Positions 51,045 through 62,689 of a DNA stretch of 64,000 nucleotides are shown one piece after another. The translations under genes and the position numbers were made by a program. The DNA is from Stomorhina lunata (lineage: Eukaryota > Arthropoda > Insecta > Diptera > Rhiniidae), in contig OW121741.1 in assembly GCA_933228675.1 (NCBI GenBank), forward strand, positions 136,437,149 to 136,501,148, in the 5' to 3' direction. Each line of letters starts with the position of its first letter. Positions within the stretch are counted from its first letter, which is position 1. Below the pieces are notes generated by a model. It had not been told where the DNA came from. It saw only the letters and a program-made list of their open reading frames with translations, and did no database searches.

Positions 51045-53365
51045 AATTTTTTCTATAGAAAATTTTCGACATAAATTTTTCTATAGAAAATTTTAGACAT
51101 ACATTTTTCTACAGAAAATTTTCGATATTAATTTTTCTATATAAAATTTTCGATATAAATTTTTCAATAACAAATTTTTGATACATAAATTTTTCTCTAG
51201 AAAATTTTTGATATATATTTTTCTATAGAAAATTTTCGATATAAATTTGTCTATAAAAAATGTTCGAAATAAATGTTTCTATAGAAAATTTTCGATATAG
51301 ATTTTTCTATAGAAAATTTTCGATATTAATTTTTCTATAGAAAATTTTCTATATAAATTTATCTAGGAAAAATTTTTGATACAAATTTTTCTATATAAAA
51401 TTTACGATATAAAATTTTCTATATAAATCTCTTTTTAAAGAAAACTTTCGATATAAATTTTTTATAGAAAATTTTCGATATAAATTTTTCTATAGAAAAT
51501 TTTAGATATTAATTTTTCTATAGAAAATTTTAGATATAAATTTTTCTATAGAAAATTTTAGATATAAATTTTTCTACAGAAAATTTTTGATATAAATTTT
51601 TCAATAACAAAGTTTTGATACATAAATTTTTCTCTAGAAAATTTTTGATATAGAAAATTTTGGATGAAAATTTTTCTCTAGAAAATTTTCTATATACATT
51701 TTTCTATATAGAAATTTTTCTATAGAAAATTTTTGATATATATTTTTCTATAGAAAATTTTCGATATAAATTTGTCTATAAAAAATGTTCGAAATAAATT
51801 TTTCTATAGAAAATTTTTGATATAAATTTTTCTATAGACAATTTTCGATATAAATTTTTCTATAGAAAACTTTCGATATAAATTTTTTATAGAAAATTTT
51901 CGATATAAATTTATCTATAGAAAATTTTAGATATAAATTTTTCTATAGAAAATTTTCTATATAAATTTGTCTAGAAAAAATTTTCGATACAAATTTTTTT
52001 ATATAAAATTTACGATATAAATTTTTCTATATAAATTTCTTTTTATAGAAAACTTTCGATATAAATTTTTTAAAAAAAATTTTCGATATAAATTTATCTA
52101 TAGAAAATTTTAGATATAAATTTTTCTATAGAAAATTTTAGATATTATTTTTTCTATAGAAAATTTTAGATATAAATTTTTTTATAGAAAATTTTAGATT
52201 TAAATTTTTCTACAGAAAATTTTCGATATTAATTTTTCTATAGAAAATTTTCGATATAAATTTTTCTGTAGAAAATTTTTGACATAAATTTTTGTATAAA
52301 AAAATTTTCGATATAAATTTTTCTATAAAAAATTGTTTATATAAATTTTTTTATAGAAAACTTTTGATATAAATTTTTCTGCAAAAAATTTTCGGTATAA
52401 ATTTTTATATAGAAAAATTTCAGTACTAAGATTTTCTATAGAAAATTTTCGATATAAATTTTGCTATAGAAAATTTTAGATATAAATTTATCTATAGATA
52501 ATTTTCGATAAAAATTTTTCTATAAACAATTTTCGATTTAAAATTTTCCATAGAATATTTTCGATATAAATTTTCTATAGAAAATTTTCGTTATAAATTT
52601 TTCTATTGAAAATTTTCGATATAAATTTTTCTACAGAAAATTTTTATTATAAATTTTTCTATTTTTTTCGATATATTTTTTTTTTATGGAAAATTTTCGA
52701 TATAGATTTTTCTACAGAAAATTTTCGATAAAAACTTTTCTATAGAAAATTTACGATATAAATTTTTCTATCAAAAATTTTCGATATATGTAAATTTGTC
52801 TATTAAAAATTTTCAAAATAATTTTTTTATAGAAAGTTTTCGAAACAAATTTTATTATAGAAATTTTAGGAATAATTTTTTTTATAAATTTTTTTTTATA
52901 GAAAATTTTCGATGTAAATTTTTCAATAGAAAATTTTTGATATAAATTTTTCTATTGAAAATTTTCGATATAAAATTTTCTAAACAAAAAAATCGATATA
53001 AATTTTTCTTTAGAAAGTTTTAGATATAAATTTTTTTATAGTAATTTTTCGATACAAATTTTTGTCAAGAAAATTTTTTGATATAAATCTTGTAGAAAAT
53101 TGTCGATATAAATATTTGTATAGAAAATTTTCGATATAAATTTTTCTATAAATAACTTTCGACATAAATTTTTCTATAGAAAATTTTCGATATCAATATT
53201 TCTTAAGAAAATTTTCGATATAAATTTTTCTATAGAAAATTTTCGATATAATTTTTTTTAAAGAAAAGTTTCGGTATAAATTTTGTATAGAAAATTTTCG
53301 AAATAAATTTTTTTATAGAAATTTTTTGAAACAAATTTTATTATAGAAAAGTTTCGAAACCATGT
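51045..53365. repeat. 28-bp minisatellite array between the reductases
   Basis: About 2.3 kb of degenerate units with TTTCTATAGAAAATTTTCGA plus TATAAATT (28 bp). It includes the palindrome AATTTTCTATAGAAAATT in many units. Confidence 0.92.
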
Positions 53366-54860
53366 TTTTTTACATATATTGAGCAAAGCAATTTCATTAT
53401 TCCAAATGATGATGACCAATCAAATATTGTAATAAACACAAAAACTATTGCTAAATAAAAACGAATTAAAAATCAAATAAAAATATAATATAACCACAAA
53501 TCATCTTTGAAAATTACTCAAAAAATCAATGTTAAATTTAATTTTAAAAATTACATCTAAATTTTCCAATGGATGATAAAGTAAATAACAAATTCAACAA
53601 ATAACTATCTAGAAAAAATCAACCCAAAACAGCTGACACACTTTTGGATGATTTTGTATGAATTTAATTTTTCATATAAATTTAGAAATTTGTTTGATAA
53701 TTTTTAAATTAACAAAAACTTTATAAATTTACAGAATATTTTTCTTGGTCTATATAATTTTTTGATATAAATAACACTCGTTTTTATTTTTATATTAACA
53801 TTTTGAATTTAAATTTATCTCTGATTTGATGCTTTACTACTAAACTAAATAATAAAGAATACTTTTAATCAATATTTTTTGTTTGGTTTACTTAGTTTTT
53901 GTTGTGGTCCCTTGTTCTGTCCTTATCACTAAATGAAAGAAGAAATTCAAAATAATTTTCATGAATTTTTTCCACCCTCATTCTCAACAAGAAACATAAG
54001 AAAGAATCTTATAAATATGAAGAAGGAAAACAAATTCAAAAAAGCTTTAGCCAAGACACAAACCAAAACATGATAAAACCACAGGGTGACTCGAATTACT
54101 AAATTAAAATCAATACCGAAAATCTTTTATAGAAAATCTTTATAACAAAATTTTTTTTACAGAAAATTTATATAACGAAAAATCTGATAGCGAAAATTTG
54201 TGGATAAAAATTTTTCTTAGATTTTCTGTAGAAAATTCTGACGACTAAAATTTAACTTAAATTTTGTTTAAGCGAAGTAACACTCAAGCAAATCATACCA
54301 ATACAATTAGTGTATACAACAAATTGGGTTAGCTTCTTTGGAAAGGGGATAGCAGAGAAGTGAAAAATGGTGAAAAGTATAGATAAAGCTTTTTATTATT
54401 TAATACTGTAATGCACGTCGTATAAATTTTTAGAACAGAAAAGTTAGGACATATGTTATTATTTAGATGCATTATTTAAGTTTTTTTTTGTTTTACAGCC
54501 AATTCGGTTTCTTTTACATCGACGACGTGTTACTGCTGTAGCGCTTATCATCTTTTCAACTAATTAAAATTTTCCATCATAATATAACAATATTAAAATG
54601 ATTCAAAAATACCATAATGTTCGCTGCAATTATTACTCAATAATTTTCAAGTTCATCAATTTTTAATGGTTTTTAAAAAATATTGAAATAAGTGCATACA
54701 AACGTGCCGGGTCGATTTCGTTTGCATATATTTAATCCATTAATTTGTATTCCAGCCAAACAGTCAAAACAATCAAACACATTCAATTGAAAAACGCTTT
54801 TTTAAATAAATTTGCAAATAAAATTTTAGTCGAAAATCAAATGCAATAGAGGAAAGTTCA
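53366..54860. other. region upstream of the plus-strand reductase; no separate gene seen
   Basis: Mixed A+T-rich DNA with a few stray minisatellite units at 54115-54250. An intron-like TTGTTTTACAG acceptor near 54498 could start a 5' UTR exon. The promoter was not located. Confidence 0.4.
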
Positions 54861-54908
54861 ATGCAAGTATTCGGTGATTTAGAACGAAAATGCTGGAAAG
54901 ATTTCTAA
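54861..54908 (+). promoter_or_regulatory. upstream ORF overlapping the reductase start
   Basis: ATG at 54861 opens a 15-codon frame that ends at TAA 54906-54908, out of frame with and overlapping the main ATG at 54890. A two-codon uORF (ATGCAATAG) lies at 54841-54849. If both are in the mRNA they would reduce initiation at the main start. Whether the 5' UTR extends this far is not known. Confidence 0.3.
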
Positions 54909-55046
54909 TAGGAGTCGGAGTTTATGCTTTGGCCTGTTATTTGTATGACAACTTGAGAAGCCCATTTTATTTGTTCTATCGAACTTGGCAACAGCGTTAT
55001 AAGCAACAACAAATACATTTGATGGAAAAATATGGAAAATGGGCGG
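54890..55046 (+). CDS. exon 1 of plus-strand reductase
   Basis: Encodes 52 residues plus one base (start [20 protein letters not shown], end KYGKWA, donor G|GTAAGAG). Confidence 0.88.
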
Positions 55047-58000
55047 GTAAGAGATTAAAGAATTTCTTAAATATTTTCGGTATAAAAATTTTCTAAAGGC
55101 AATTTTCGATATAAAGATTTATTATAGAAAATTTTCGATTTAAAGGTTTTCTATTGAAAATTTTCGATGTACAAATTTTTTATAGAAAATTGTCAATATG
55201 AAAATTTTCGATTAAGAATTTTCTAAATAAAATTTTTTTATAGAAAATTTTCGCATAAAAATTTATTATAGAAAGTTTTCGATATAAAAATTATTAATAG
55301 AAAATTTTCGATATAAAAATCTTGTATAGAAAATTTTCTGTATAAAATTCTTTTATAGAAAATTTTCGATATAAAAATTTTTTATAGAAAATTTTCGATA
55401 TAAAAGTTTTCTATACAAAATTTTCGATATAAATTTTTCTATAGAAAACTTCCGATAAAAAATTATCCAAACAAAATTTTCTATAGAAAATCTTCGATAT
55501 GAAGATTTTCTACAGAAAATGATCATACAAATTTAAAAAATTATAAAAATTTTCTACAGCAAATTTTCAATGTAAATTTTTCTATAGAAAATTTTCGATA
55601 AAAAATTTTCCAAATAACTTTTTTTTATAGAAAATTTTTTCTATAGAAAATTTTCGATATAAATATTTTTTATAGAAAATTTTCGATATAAAGATTTTAT
55701 ATAGAAAATTTTCGATATAACTGTTTATATAGAAAATTTTCGATATAAATTTTTCTATAGAAAATTTTCGATATAAAATTTTCTATGGAAATTTTTTGAG
55801 ATTAATTTTTCTATAGAAATATTTTTTATATAAATTTTTCTATGAAAAAATTTTCGATATATATTTTTCTATAGAAATTTCTCAAAAAAAAATTTTTTAT
55901 AGAAAATTTTAGAAACAAAAATAATATAAAAATTTTATACAGAAAATTTTCGATATAAAAATTTTATATAGAAAATTTTCGATATAAAAATTTTATATAG
56001 AAAATTTTTGATATAAAAACTTTATATAGAAAAATTTAGATATAAAAAATTTCTATAGAAAAATTTCGATATACAAATTTTTTATAGAAAAATTTCGATA
56101 TAAAAATTTTGTATAGAAAAATTTTGATATAAAAACTTTTTATGGAAAAATTTCGATATTAACATTTTTTATATAAAAATTTCTATATAAAGATTTTCTA
56201 TAGAAAATTTTCGATATAAAGATTTTATATAGAAAATTTTCGATATAAATTTTTCTATAGAAAATTTTCGATATAAATTTTCTATAGAAAAATTTAGGTC
56301 GGAAATTTTCTTTAGAAAATTTTCCGAGTTTAATTTTTCTATAGAAAAATTTATGTCGGAAATTTTCTTTAGAAAATTTTCCGAGTTAAATTTTTTTAAA
56401 TAAAAATTTATGTCGGAAATTTTCTATAGAAAATTTTCGAGTTAAATTTTTCTATAGAAAATTTTCGATAAAAATTTTTCTATAGAAAATTTTCGATAAA
56501 AATTTTTCTATGGAAAATTTTTAAGATAAATTTTTCTATAGAAAATTTTTGAGATAAACTTTTCTAAAGAAAATTTTCAATATAAATTTTCTATAGATAA
56601 TTTTTTATATAAATTTTTCTATAAAAAATTTTTGATATATATTTTTCTATAGAAATCTCTCTGTAAAAATTTTTTTTATAGAAAATTTAAAAAAAAAAAT
56701 TTTTATAACAAATTTTCGATATAAATTTTTCAATAGAAAATTTTCGATATAAAGATTTTCTATACAAAATATTAGATAGACGATTTTTTATAGAAAATTT
56801 CTGGTTTAAAGATTTTTGATATAAGATTTTTGGATATAAAAATTTTCTATAGAAAATTTTCGATATAAATTTTTCTATAGAAAATGTTCGATATAAATTT
56901 TTCTATAGAAAATTTTCGATATAAATTTTTCTATAGAAAATTTTCGATATAAATTTTTCTATAGAAAATTTTCGATATCAATTTTTCTATAGAAAATTTT
57001 CGATATAAATTTTTCTATAGAAAATTTTCGATATCAATTTTTCTATAGAAAATTTTCGATATAAATTTTTCTATAGAAAATTTTCGATATAAATTTTTCT
57101 ATAGAAAATTTTCGATATCAATTTTTCTATAGAAAATTTTCGATATAAATTTTTCTATATATATTTTCTATAGAAAATTTTCGAAATATATTTTTTATAG
57201 AAAATTTTACATATATATTTTTTATAGACAATTTTCGATATAAAGCTCCTCTATAGAAAATTTTCGAAATAAAGATTTTCAATATAAATTTTTTATAAAT
57301 TAAAAATATAAATTTTTTCTATGGAAAATGTTTAATATAAAAATTTTCTATGGAAAATTTTGGATATAAAATTTTCTATAGAAAATTTTCGATGAAAAAA
57401 TTTTCCATAGAAAATTTTCGATAAAAAGATTTTCTATAGGAAATTTTCGATATAAAGATTTTTTATAGAAAATTTTCTGTATAAAGATTTTTTATACAAA
57501 ATTTTCGATATAAAAATTTTCTAAAGAAAATTTTTAATATAAATTTTTTTATAAAAAATTTTCTATATTAGAATTTTTTATAGAAAATTTTAACCATTAT
57601 ATTGACCATTCCTTTTTTCTTAAAGCTGTGACTGGTTCCACTGATGGCATTGGCAAGGCCTATGCTAGAGAATTAGCCCGCTTAGGATTTAACATAGTTT
57701 TAATCTCTAGAACAGATTCAAAATTAAAGCAAGTTTCCGAGGAAATTGGTAAGATTATTTAATGAAAATCTATTATGAAATAAGGTAAAATTATTTTTTT
57801 TTTTTGCAGAAGCCGAGTTTTTGGTTGAAACTTTTACAATACAATGTGATTTTTCCAAGGGTAAGGAAGTATATAGCAATCTGTTTAAGAGTTTGGAGGA
57901 AAAGCCCATAGGAATTTTAAGTAAAGAAAAATATTCACAGTTTTTTGAAAATCGTCCTTAAAGTTAAAAGTTACTTTTTGTTTTTTATAGTAAATAATGT

Positions 58001-58587
58001 TGGCATAGGCCACCAACCTGGACCAGTGGGCACCTTCTCACCCGATCACATGTGGGATGTAATTAATGTCAATATAGGAGCAGCCACACAATTATCACGT
58101 CATTTCATTCATAAATGGTACAAATCGAAATCAAAAGGTCTCATTGTAAATATCTCGTCTGGTATAGAACTTCAGCCATGCCCCTTCGGATCCGTATATG
58201 GGGGCAGTAAGGCCTATTTGAGAAGCTTTACAAAAGCTCTACAAGAAGAATGTAAAAATACAGACATCACCATACAATTGTGTTCACCGAATTTTGTAGT
58301 CACGAAAATCAATAGCTATTCCAAAACTGTGATGAAGGGAAATCTATTAATACCACAACCAGATGAATATGCCAGATGGGCTGTTAGTACTTTGGGATTA
58401 GTTGATGAAACCTCAGGATACTTCTGGCATGGACTTCAGGTTTGTAGCGGTTTTAATGCTATAGATTTAATTACTAAGACTTTTTCTTCGGCAGGATGCA
58501 TTTGCAAAATTATTTTCGGAACGTTTGAGGACTTTACTGTTTGCCCTATTAGGTAAACGACTTGTTGATAAAGTAAAGAAAAACTAA
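54890..58587 (+). CDS. HSD17B12-like short-chain dehydrogenase (3-ketoacyl-CoA reductase family), 5 exons, 310 aa
   Basis: Exons 54890-55046, 57626-57748, 57810-57920, 57991-58439, 58495-58587 join in phase (933 nt with stop) with GT/AG introns of phases 1,1,1,0. Residues 1-30 form an N-terminal membrane segment. KYGKWA ends exon 1, TGSTDGIG (55-62) binds the cofactor, NNVG is at 132-135, and Ser187 in NISSG with Tyr200/Lys204 in YGGSK form the catalytic set. The C-terminus KVKKN fits a KxKxx ER-retrieval signal, as in vertebrate HSD17B12. Expected role: NADPH-dependent ketoreductase in the ER, in very-long-chain fatty-acid elongation or steroid metabolism. Exons 2-4 have the same lengths as those of the minus-strand gene, so the two are paralogues, though strongly diverged. 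Intron 1 (2579 bp) is almost all minisatellite. Confidence 0.93.
55060..57595. repeat. 28-bp minisatellite array filling intron 1 of the plus-strand reductase
   Basis: Units TTTTCTATAGAAAATTTTCG plus ATATAAAT. The stretch 56840-57160 is very regular. The array begins within ~20 bp of the exon 1 donor and ends ~30 bp before the exon 2 acceptor. Confidence 0.93.
57626..58587 (+). CDS. exons 2-5 of plus-strand reductase
   Basis: Exon 2 carries [16 protein letters not shown], exon 3 the DFSKGKEVY segment, exon 4 NNVG/NISSG/YGGSK, and exon 5 the membrane-proximal C-terminus ending KVKKN. Acceptors TTCTTAAAG, TTTTTGCAG, TTTTTATAG and CTTCGGCAG, donors GTAAGA, GTAAAG and GTTTGT are clear. Reading through the introns yields a longer false ORF in exon 4. 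Confidence 0.93.
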
Positions 58588-58608
58588 GAAGCAAAATGAT
58601 TTTACTTA

Positions 58609-58614
58609 AATAAA
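58609..58614 (+). terminator. poly(A) signal of the plus-strand reductase
   Basis: AATAAA 21 nt after the TAA at 58585-58587. A very short 3' UTR is implied. Confidence 0.55.
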
Positions 58615-59184
58615 AATACAATGTCAAAATTACGAATTAAATACATATTACCAAAATTATTAAACTCTAAACCATAGAAATCATAAATTAGGCGAAATTT
58701 CTAAAATATTAAGAAAGTAAATCCTTGTTTTAAAAAGCACAAATCCTCCTCTAAATTTTCATTTAGAAAAATTAAAAAAAATAGGAAAATATGTAAAAAT
58801 GGCGTGATGCTGTGAAATGAACTTTAACTCTTAACTGAAGCACTTGCAAACGAGGCTCTTAAATGGTTCACAAAATATGTTTTAGAAACTAAAAAGGGGA
58901 TAAACTCAATTTTGAAGATTTTTTGCTTTTGACTCAAAATGCAAACTATAAATTTTTCTTAAAACCGCATTCTTTTAAGTGTCAAATAAATTCATAAAAA
59001 TATAATTTTTGGTATTTTGCTCTAACAAAGGAGAAAAATCTCTAATAGTAATTAAGTTAAATGTAAAAACGAAGAAAATAAAAACCACACACATGGTTAT
59101 CATTTTCTGTTAACAGCCAAGATAGAAATCCTATGTATAGCCAAGCACCAAAAAGTACAATGGGAATGATCAAAAAAATCATGA
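58615..59184. other. downstream intergenic DNA; no gene seen
   Basis: A+T-rich, no coding signal or recognised repeat. Confidence 0.4.
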
Positions 59185-60830
59185 TTTTCTAAAGAAAATT
59201 TTCGATATTAAGATTTTCTAAAAAAAGAAATCTATACAAAATCTTCGATATGAAGATTTTCTACAAAAAAATTTCGATATAAAGATTTTCTAAAAAAAAT
59301 TTCGATATAATGATTTTCTATAGAAAATTTTCGATATAAAAATTTTCTATAGAAAATTTTCGATATAAAAATTTTCTATAGAAAATTTTCGATATAAAAA
59401 TTTTCTATAGAAAATTTTCGATATAAAAATTTTCTATAGAAAATTTTCGATATACAAATTTTCTATAGAAAATTTTCGATATACAAATTTTCTATAGAAA
59501 ATTTTCGATATACAAATTTTCTATAGAAAATTTTCGATATACAAATTTTCTATAGAAAATTTTCGATATACAAATTTTCTATAGAAAATTTTCGATATAC
59601 AAATTTTCTATAGAAAATTTTCGATATACAAATTTTCTATAGAAAATTTTCGATATACAAATTTTCTATAGAAAATTTTCGATATACAAATTTTCTATAG
59701 AAAATTTTCGATATAAAAATTTTCTATAGAAAATTTTCGATATAAAAATTTTCTATAGAAAATTTTCGATATAAAAATTTTCTATAGAAAATTTTCGATA
59801 TAAAAATTTTCTATAGAAAATTTTCGATACAAAAATTTTCTATAGAAAATTTTCGATACAAAAATTTTCTATAGAAAATTTTCGATATAAAAATTTTCTA
59901 TAGAAAATTTTCGATGTAAAAATTTTCTATAGAAAATTTTCGATGTAAAAATTTTCTATAGAAAATTTTCGATGTAAAAATTTTCTATAGAAAATTTTCG
60001 ATGTAAAAATTTTCTATAGAAAATTTTCGATGTAAAAATTTTCTATAGAAAATTTTCGATGTAAAAATTTTCTATAGAAAATTTTCGATGTAAAAATTTT
60101 CTATAGAAAATTTTCGATACAAAAATTTTCTATAGAAAATTTTCGATATAAAAATTTTCTATAGAAAATTTTCGATACAAAAATTTTCTATAGAAAATTT
60201 TCGATATAAAAATTTTCTATAGAAAATTTTCGATATAAAAATTTTCTATAGAAAATTTTCGATATAAAAATTTTCTATAGAAAATTTTCGATATAAAAAT
60301 TTTCTATAGAAAATTTTCGATGCAAAAATTTTCTATAGAAAATTTTCGATATAAAAATTTTCTATAGAAAATTTTCGATATAAAAATTTTCTATAGGAAA
60401 TTTTCGATATAAAAATTTTCTATAGGAAATTTTCGATAAAAAAATTTTCTACAGAAAATTTTCTATATAAAAATTTTCTATACAAAATTTTCGATATAAA
60501 AATTTTCGGTACAAAAATTTTCGATAGAAAATCTTCCATATACAAATTTTGGATATAAAGATTTTCTATAGGAAATTTTCATTATAAATATTTTCTGCAG
60601 AAAATTTTCAATATAAAGATTTTCAATAAAAAAATTTTGATAAAATTATTTTCTATAAAAAATTTTTGCTATTAAGATTTTCTATAGAAAATTTTCGATA
60701 TAAAGATTTTCTATAGAAAGTTTTTGATATTAAGATTTTCTATAGAAAATTTTTGATATTAAGGTTTTCTATACAAAGGTTTTTTATAGATAATTTGAAA
60801 TGAGGATTTTCTATTAAAAATAAAATTATT
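59185..60830. repeat. 28-bp minisatellite array with variant blocks
   Basis: The most regular array of the window (59310-60400). Units AAAATTTTCTATAGAAAATT plus TTCGATAT. Consecutive runs of identical variants occur: nine with GATATAC (59449-59690) and seven with GATGTAA (59913-60095). Confidence 0.95.
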
Positions 60831-61960
60831 TTTCAAAAAATTTATGTTTTAAGAAATTTTATTTAGCCCATAGTGCATACAAAAATACAAAAATCTGCGG
60901 TAAACCCTATAAATTTGCAAAGTGTAAATGTTATTGTGGTATTTTAACGGAAAAGCTTAGCGGAAAATTAATTAATTATTTTTAAAAATTTATTTGTGTG
61001 TAGCATAGTTTTAGTCATTCTAAAATTAAAACTGTTGTTAATCCAATTTAATTGCTTTCTAAAGCATATCACCAGGCGTAGGAATTAAATGCAGTAGACG
61101 AAAACAAATTACTCATACGCCACATATGTACAGTACCAGCCGGAAGCAGAAAAATAAAATTGAAACAAAATGTGAGAAAAACTTATATTAAATTTTATAA
61201 AGAATTTAATAAATATACTTAAAAAATCTATTATAGAAACTTTTAAGTAAATGTCAACATACTTAAATTATGTTTTATGTTAAGGGTAACAAAGTTTTTT
61301 TTTATTTATTCTTTCCCAAAAACATATTCCTTTGCAAAAAGCCCATCATTTCTTCGTTTATTCATTTGTTTTAATGTTACAATTACAAATCGGAAAACAA
61401 ATTTCGCTTTGCTTTTGTCTTTATTTAATATTTATATCTAAAAGTCATTTTATTTTAGTTTTATTATCATCATCAAATACATTTAAGTTATAAAAGCGTA
61501 AAATTTTTTTTTTTTTCAACTTCCCAAAAGAAGTAAAGTACCATCATTTTCCGTTTGGTTTTAAAAATGAAATAGTTGTAGGAAATATAAAAATGACACA
61601 TGGTTCTGCATACAAATTGTTTTAGTTACCCACTCCTTTTCCTTTCATTTCCACTAAACACATACATTTTCCCATGTATTTTGTGGTTAAGACAAAAGAG
61701 TTTGAGTTTTAAGTGAAACAATTTTCAAATATGAACATGACGACTGACTTTAGTATTCCTTCGCTTTTTGTATTTCCTCTAAATTTGGCGTTTGGTGCCA
61801 AACGTTAAGTACAATACAATTTGCAAGGATTTTATTTTTATTTTCTGAGTTTTGGTTTGTAAAAAGCCTATTTACTGCATTAGGGCGGATTGTAATATTA
61901 GCGTAAGGAATATTTTTTTCTATAGTTAAAAATAAAACAGGGGATTCAATATAAAAAACT
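60831..61960. other. A+T-rich non-array DNA; no gene seen
   Basis: A little less A+T-rich than the arrays. No ORF with a recognisable domain and no splice pattern that I can support. Confidence 0.4.
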
Positions 61961-62689
61961 TTGAACAAGAAAAAATTTTGAAACGAAAAGTTTCTACAAA
62001 AAATCTTTTCAATAAAAATTTTCTATAAAAAAATTTTTACAACAAAAATTTTCAAAAGAAAATCTAAGCAACAAAAATTTTTTTAAAGAAAATCTTTCCA
62101 ATGGAAATTTTTTATAAAAAATCTTTAAAATTTAAATTTTCTATAGACTCACAATTTTTAAACAAATTTCCTACATTGAAAATTTTTTAAAATAAATCCT
62201 TATATCAGAAAATGGGTGTATTATTTTTTTTTAAATTAAATTAAATTAAAATTTTTTAGCAAATTAAAAAAAAATAGCGAGCATTTCCTATCGAAGATTA
62301 TCTTTGGAAATTATGTGAAAAACTTTGCATATTGAAAATTATTGAAACCAAATCTGTGTATCAAAAATGTTTGTAGAAAATCTGGGGCCAAATCGCAGCA
62401 TTTGATATCGATCGAAAACTCTGACATTTAAGCAAATATTGTGTAACATACCTATGGGATTCTTAAAATTTTCTATTTTTCAAAAAGTTTAATAAAATTT
62501 GACTTCTTAACATATCTGTTTGTTTGTCAAAACATTTAGTTAAAATACAAATTTTTAATCAGAGAACTTTTGACAAATATGTCACAATGTTTATATTAAG
62601 ATATTCCTAAAAGTGTGCTACACAAATGTTTTGGAAATATCTTACATTTCGATCCATGAAGAATGGATAATGTATATAAACAATTTTTC
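61961..62689. repeat. degenerate minisatellite and a dispersed repeat (62390-62670)
   Basis: The first part (to ~62160) is a decayed CTATAGAAA-type array. 62390-62670 is the second copy of the dispersed repeat at 4840-5190. Confidence 0.5.

Noticed and set aside
57945..58556. 203-codon ORF as a separate dehydrogenase
   Set aside because: It is exon 4 of the plus-strand reductase read into both flanking introns.
59310..60400. CRISPR-like regular repeats
   Set aside because: Head-to-tail 28-bp units without unique spacers, in a eukaryotic genome: a minisatellite.
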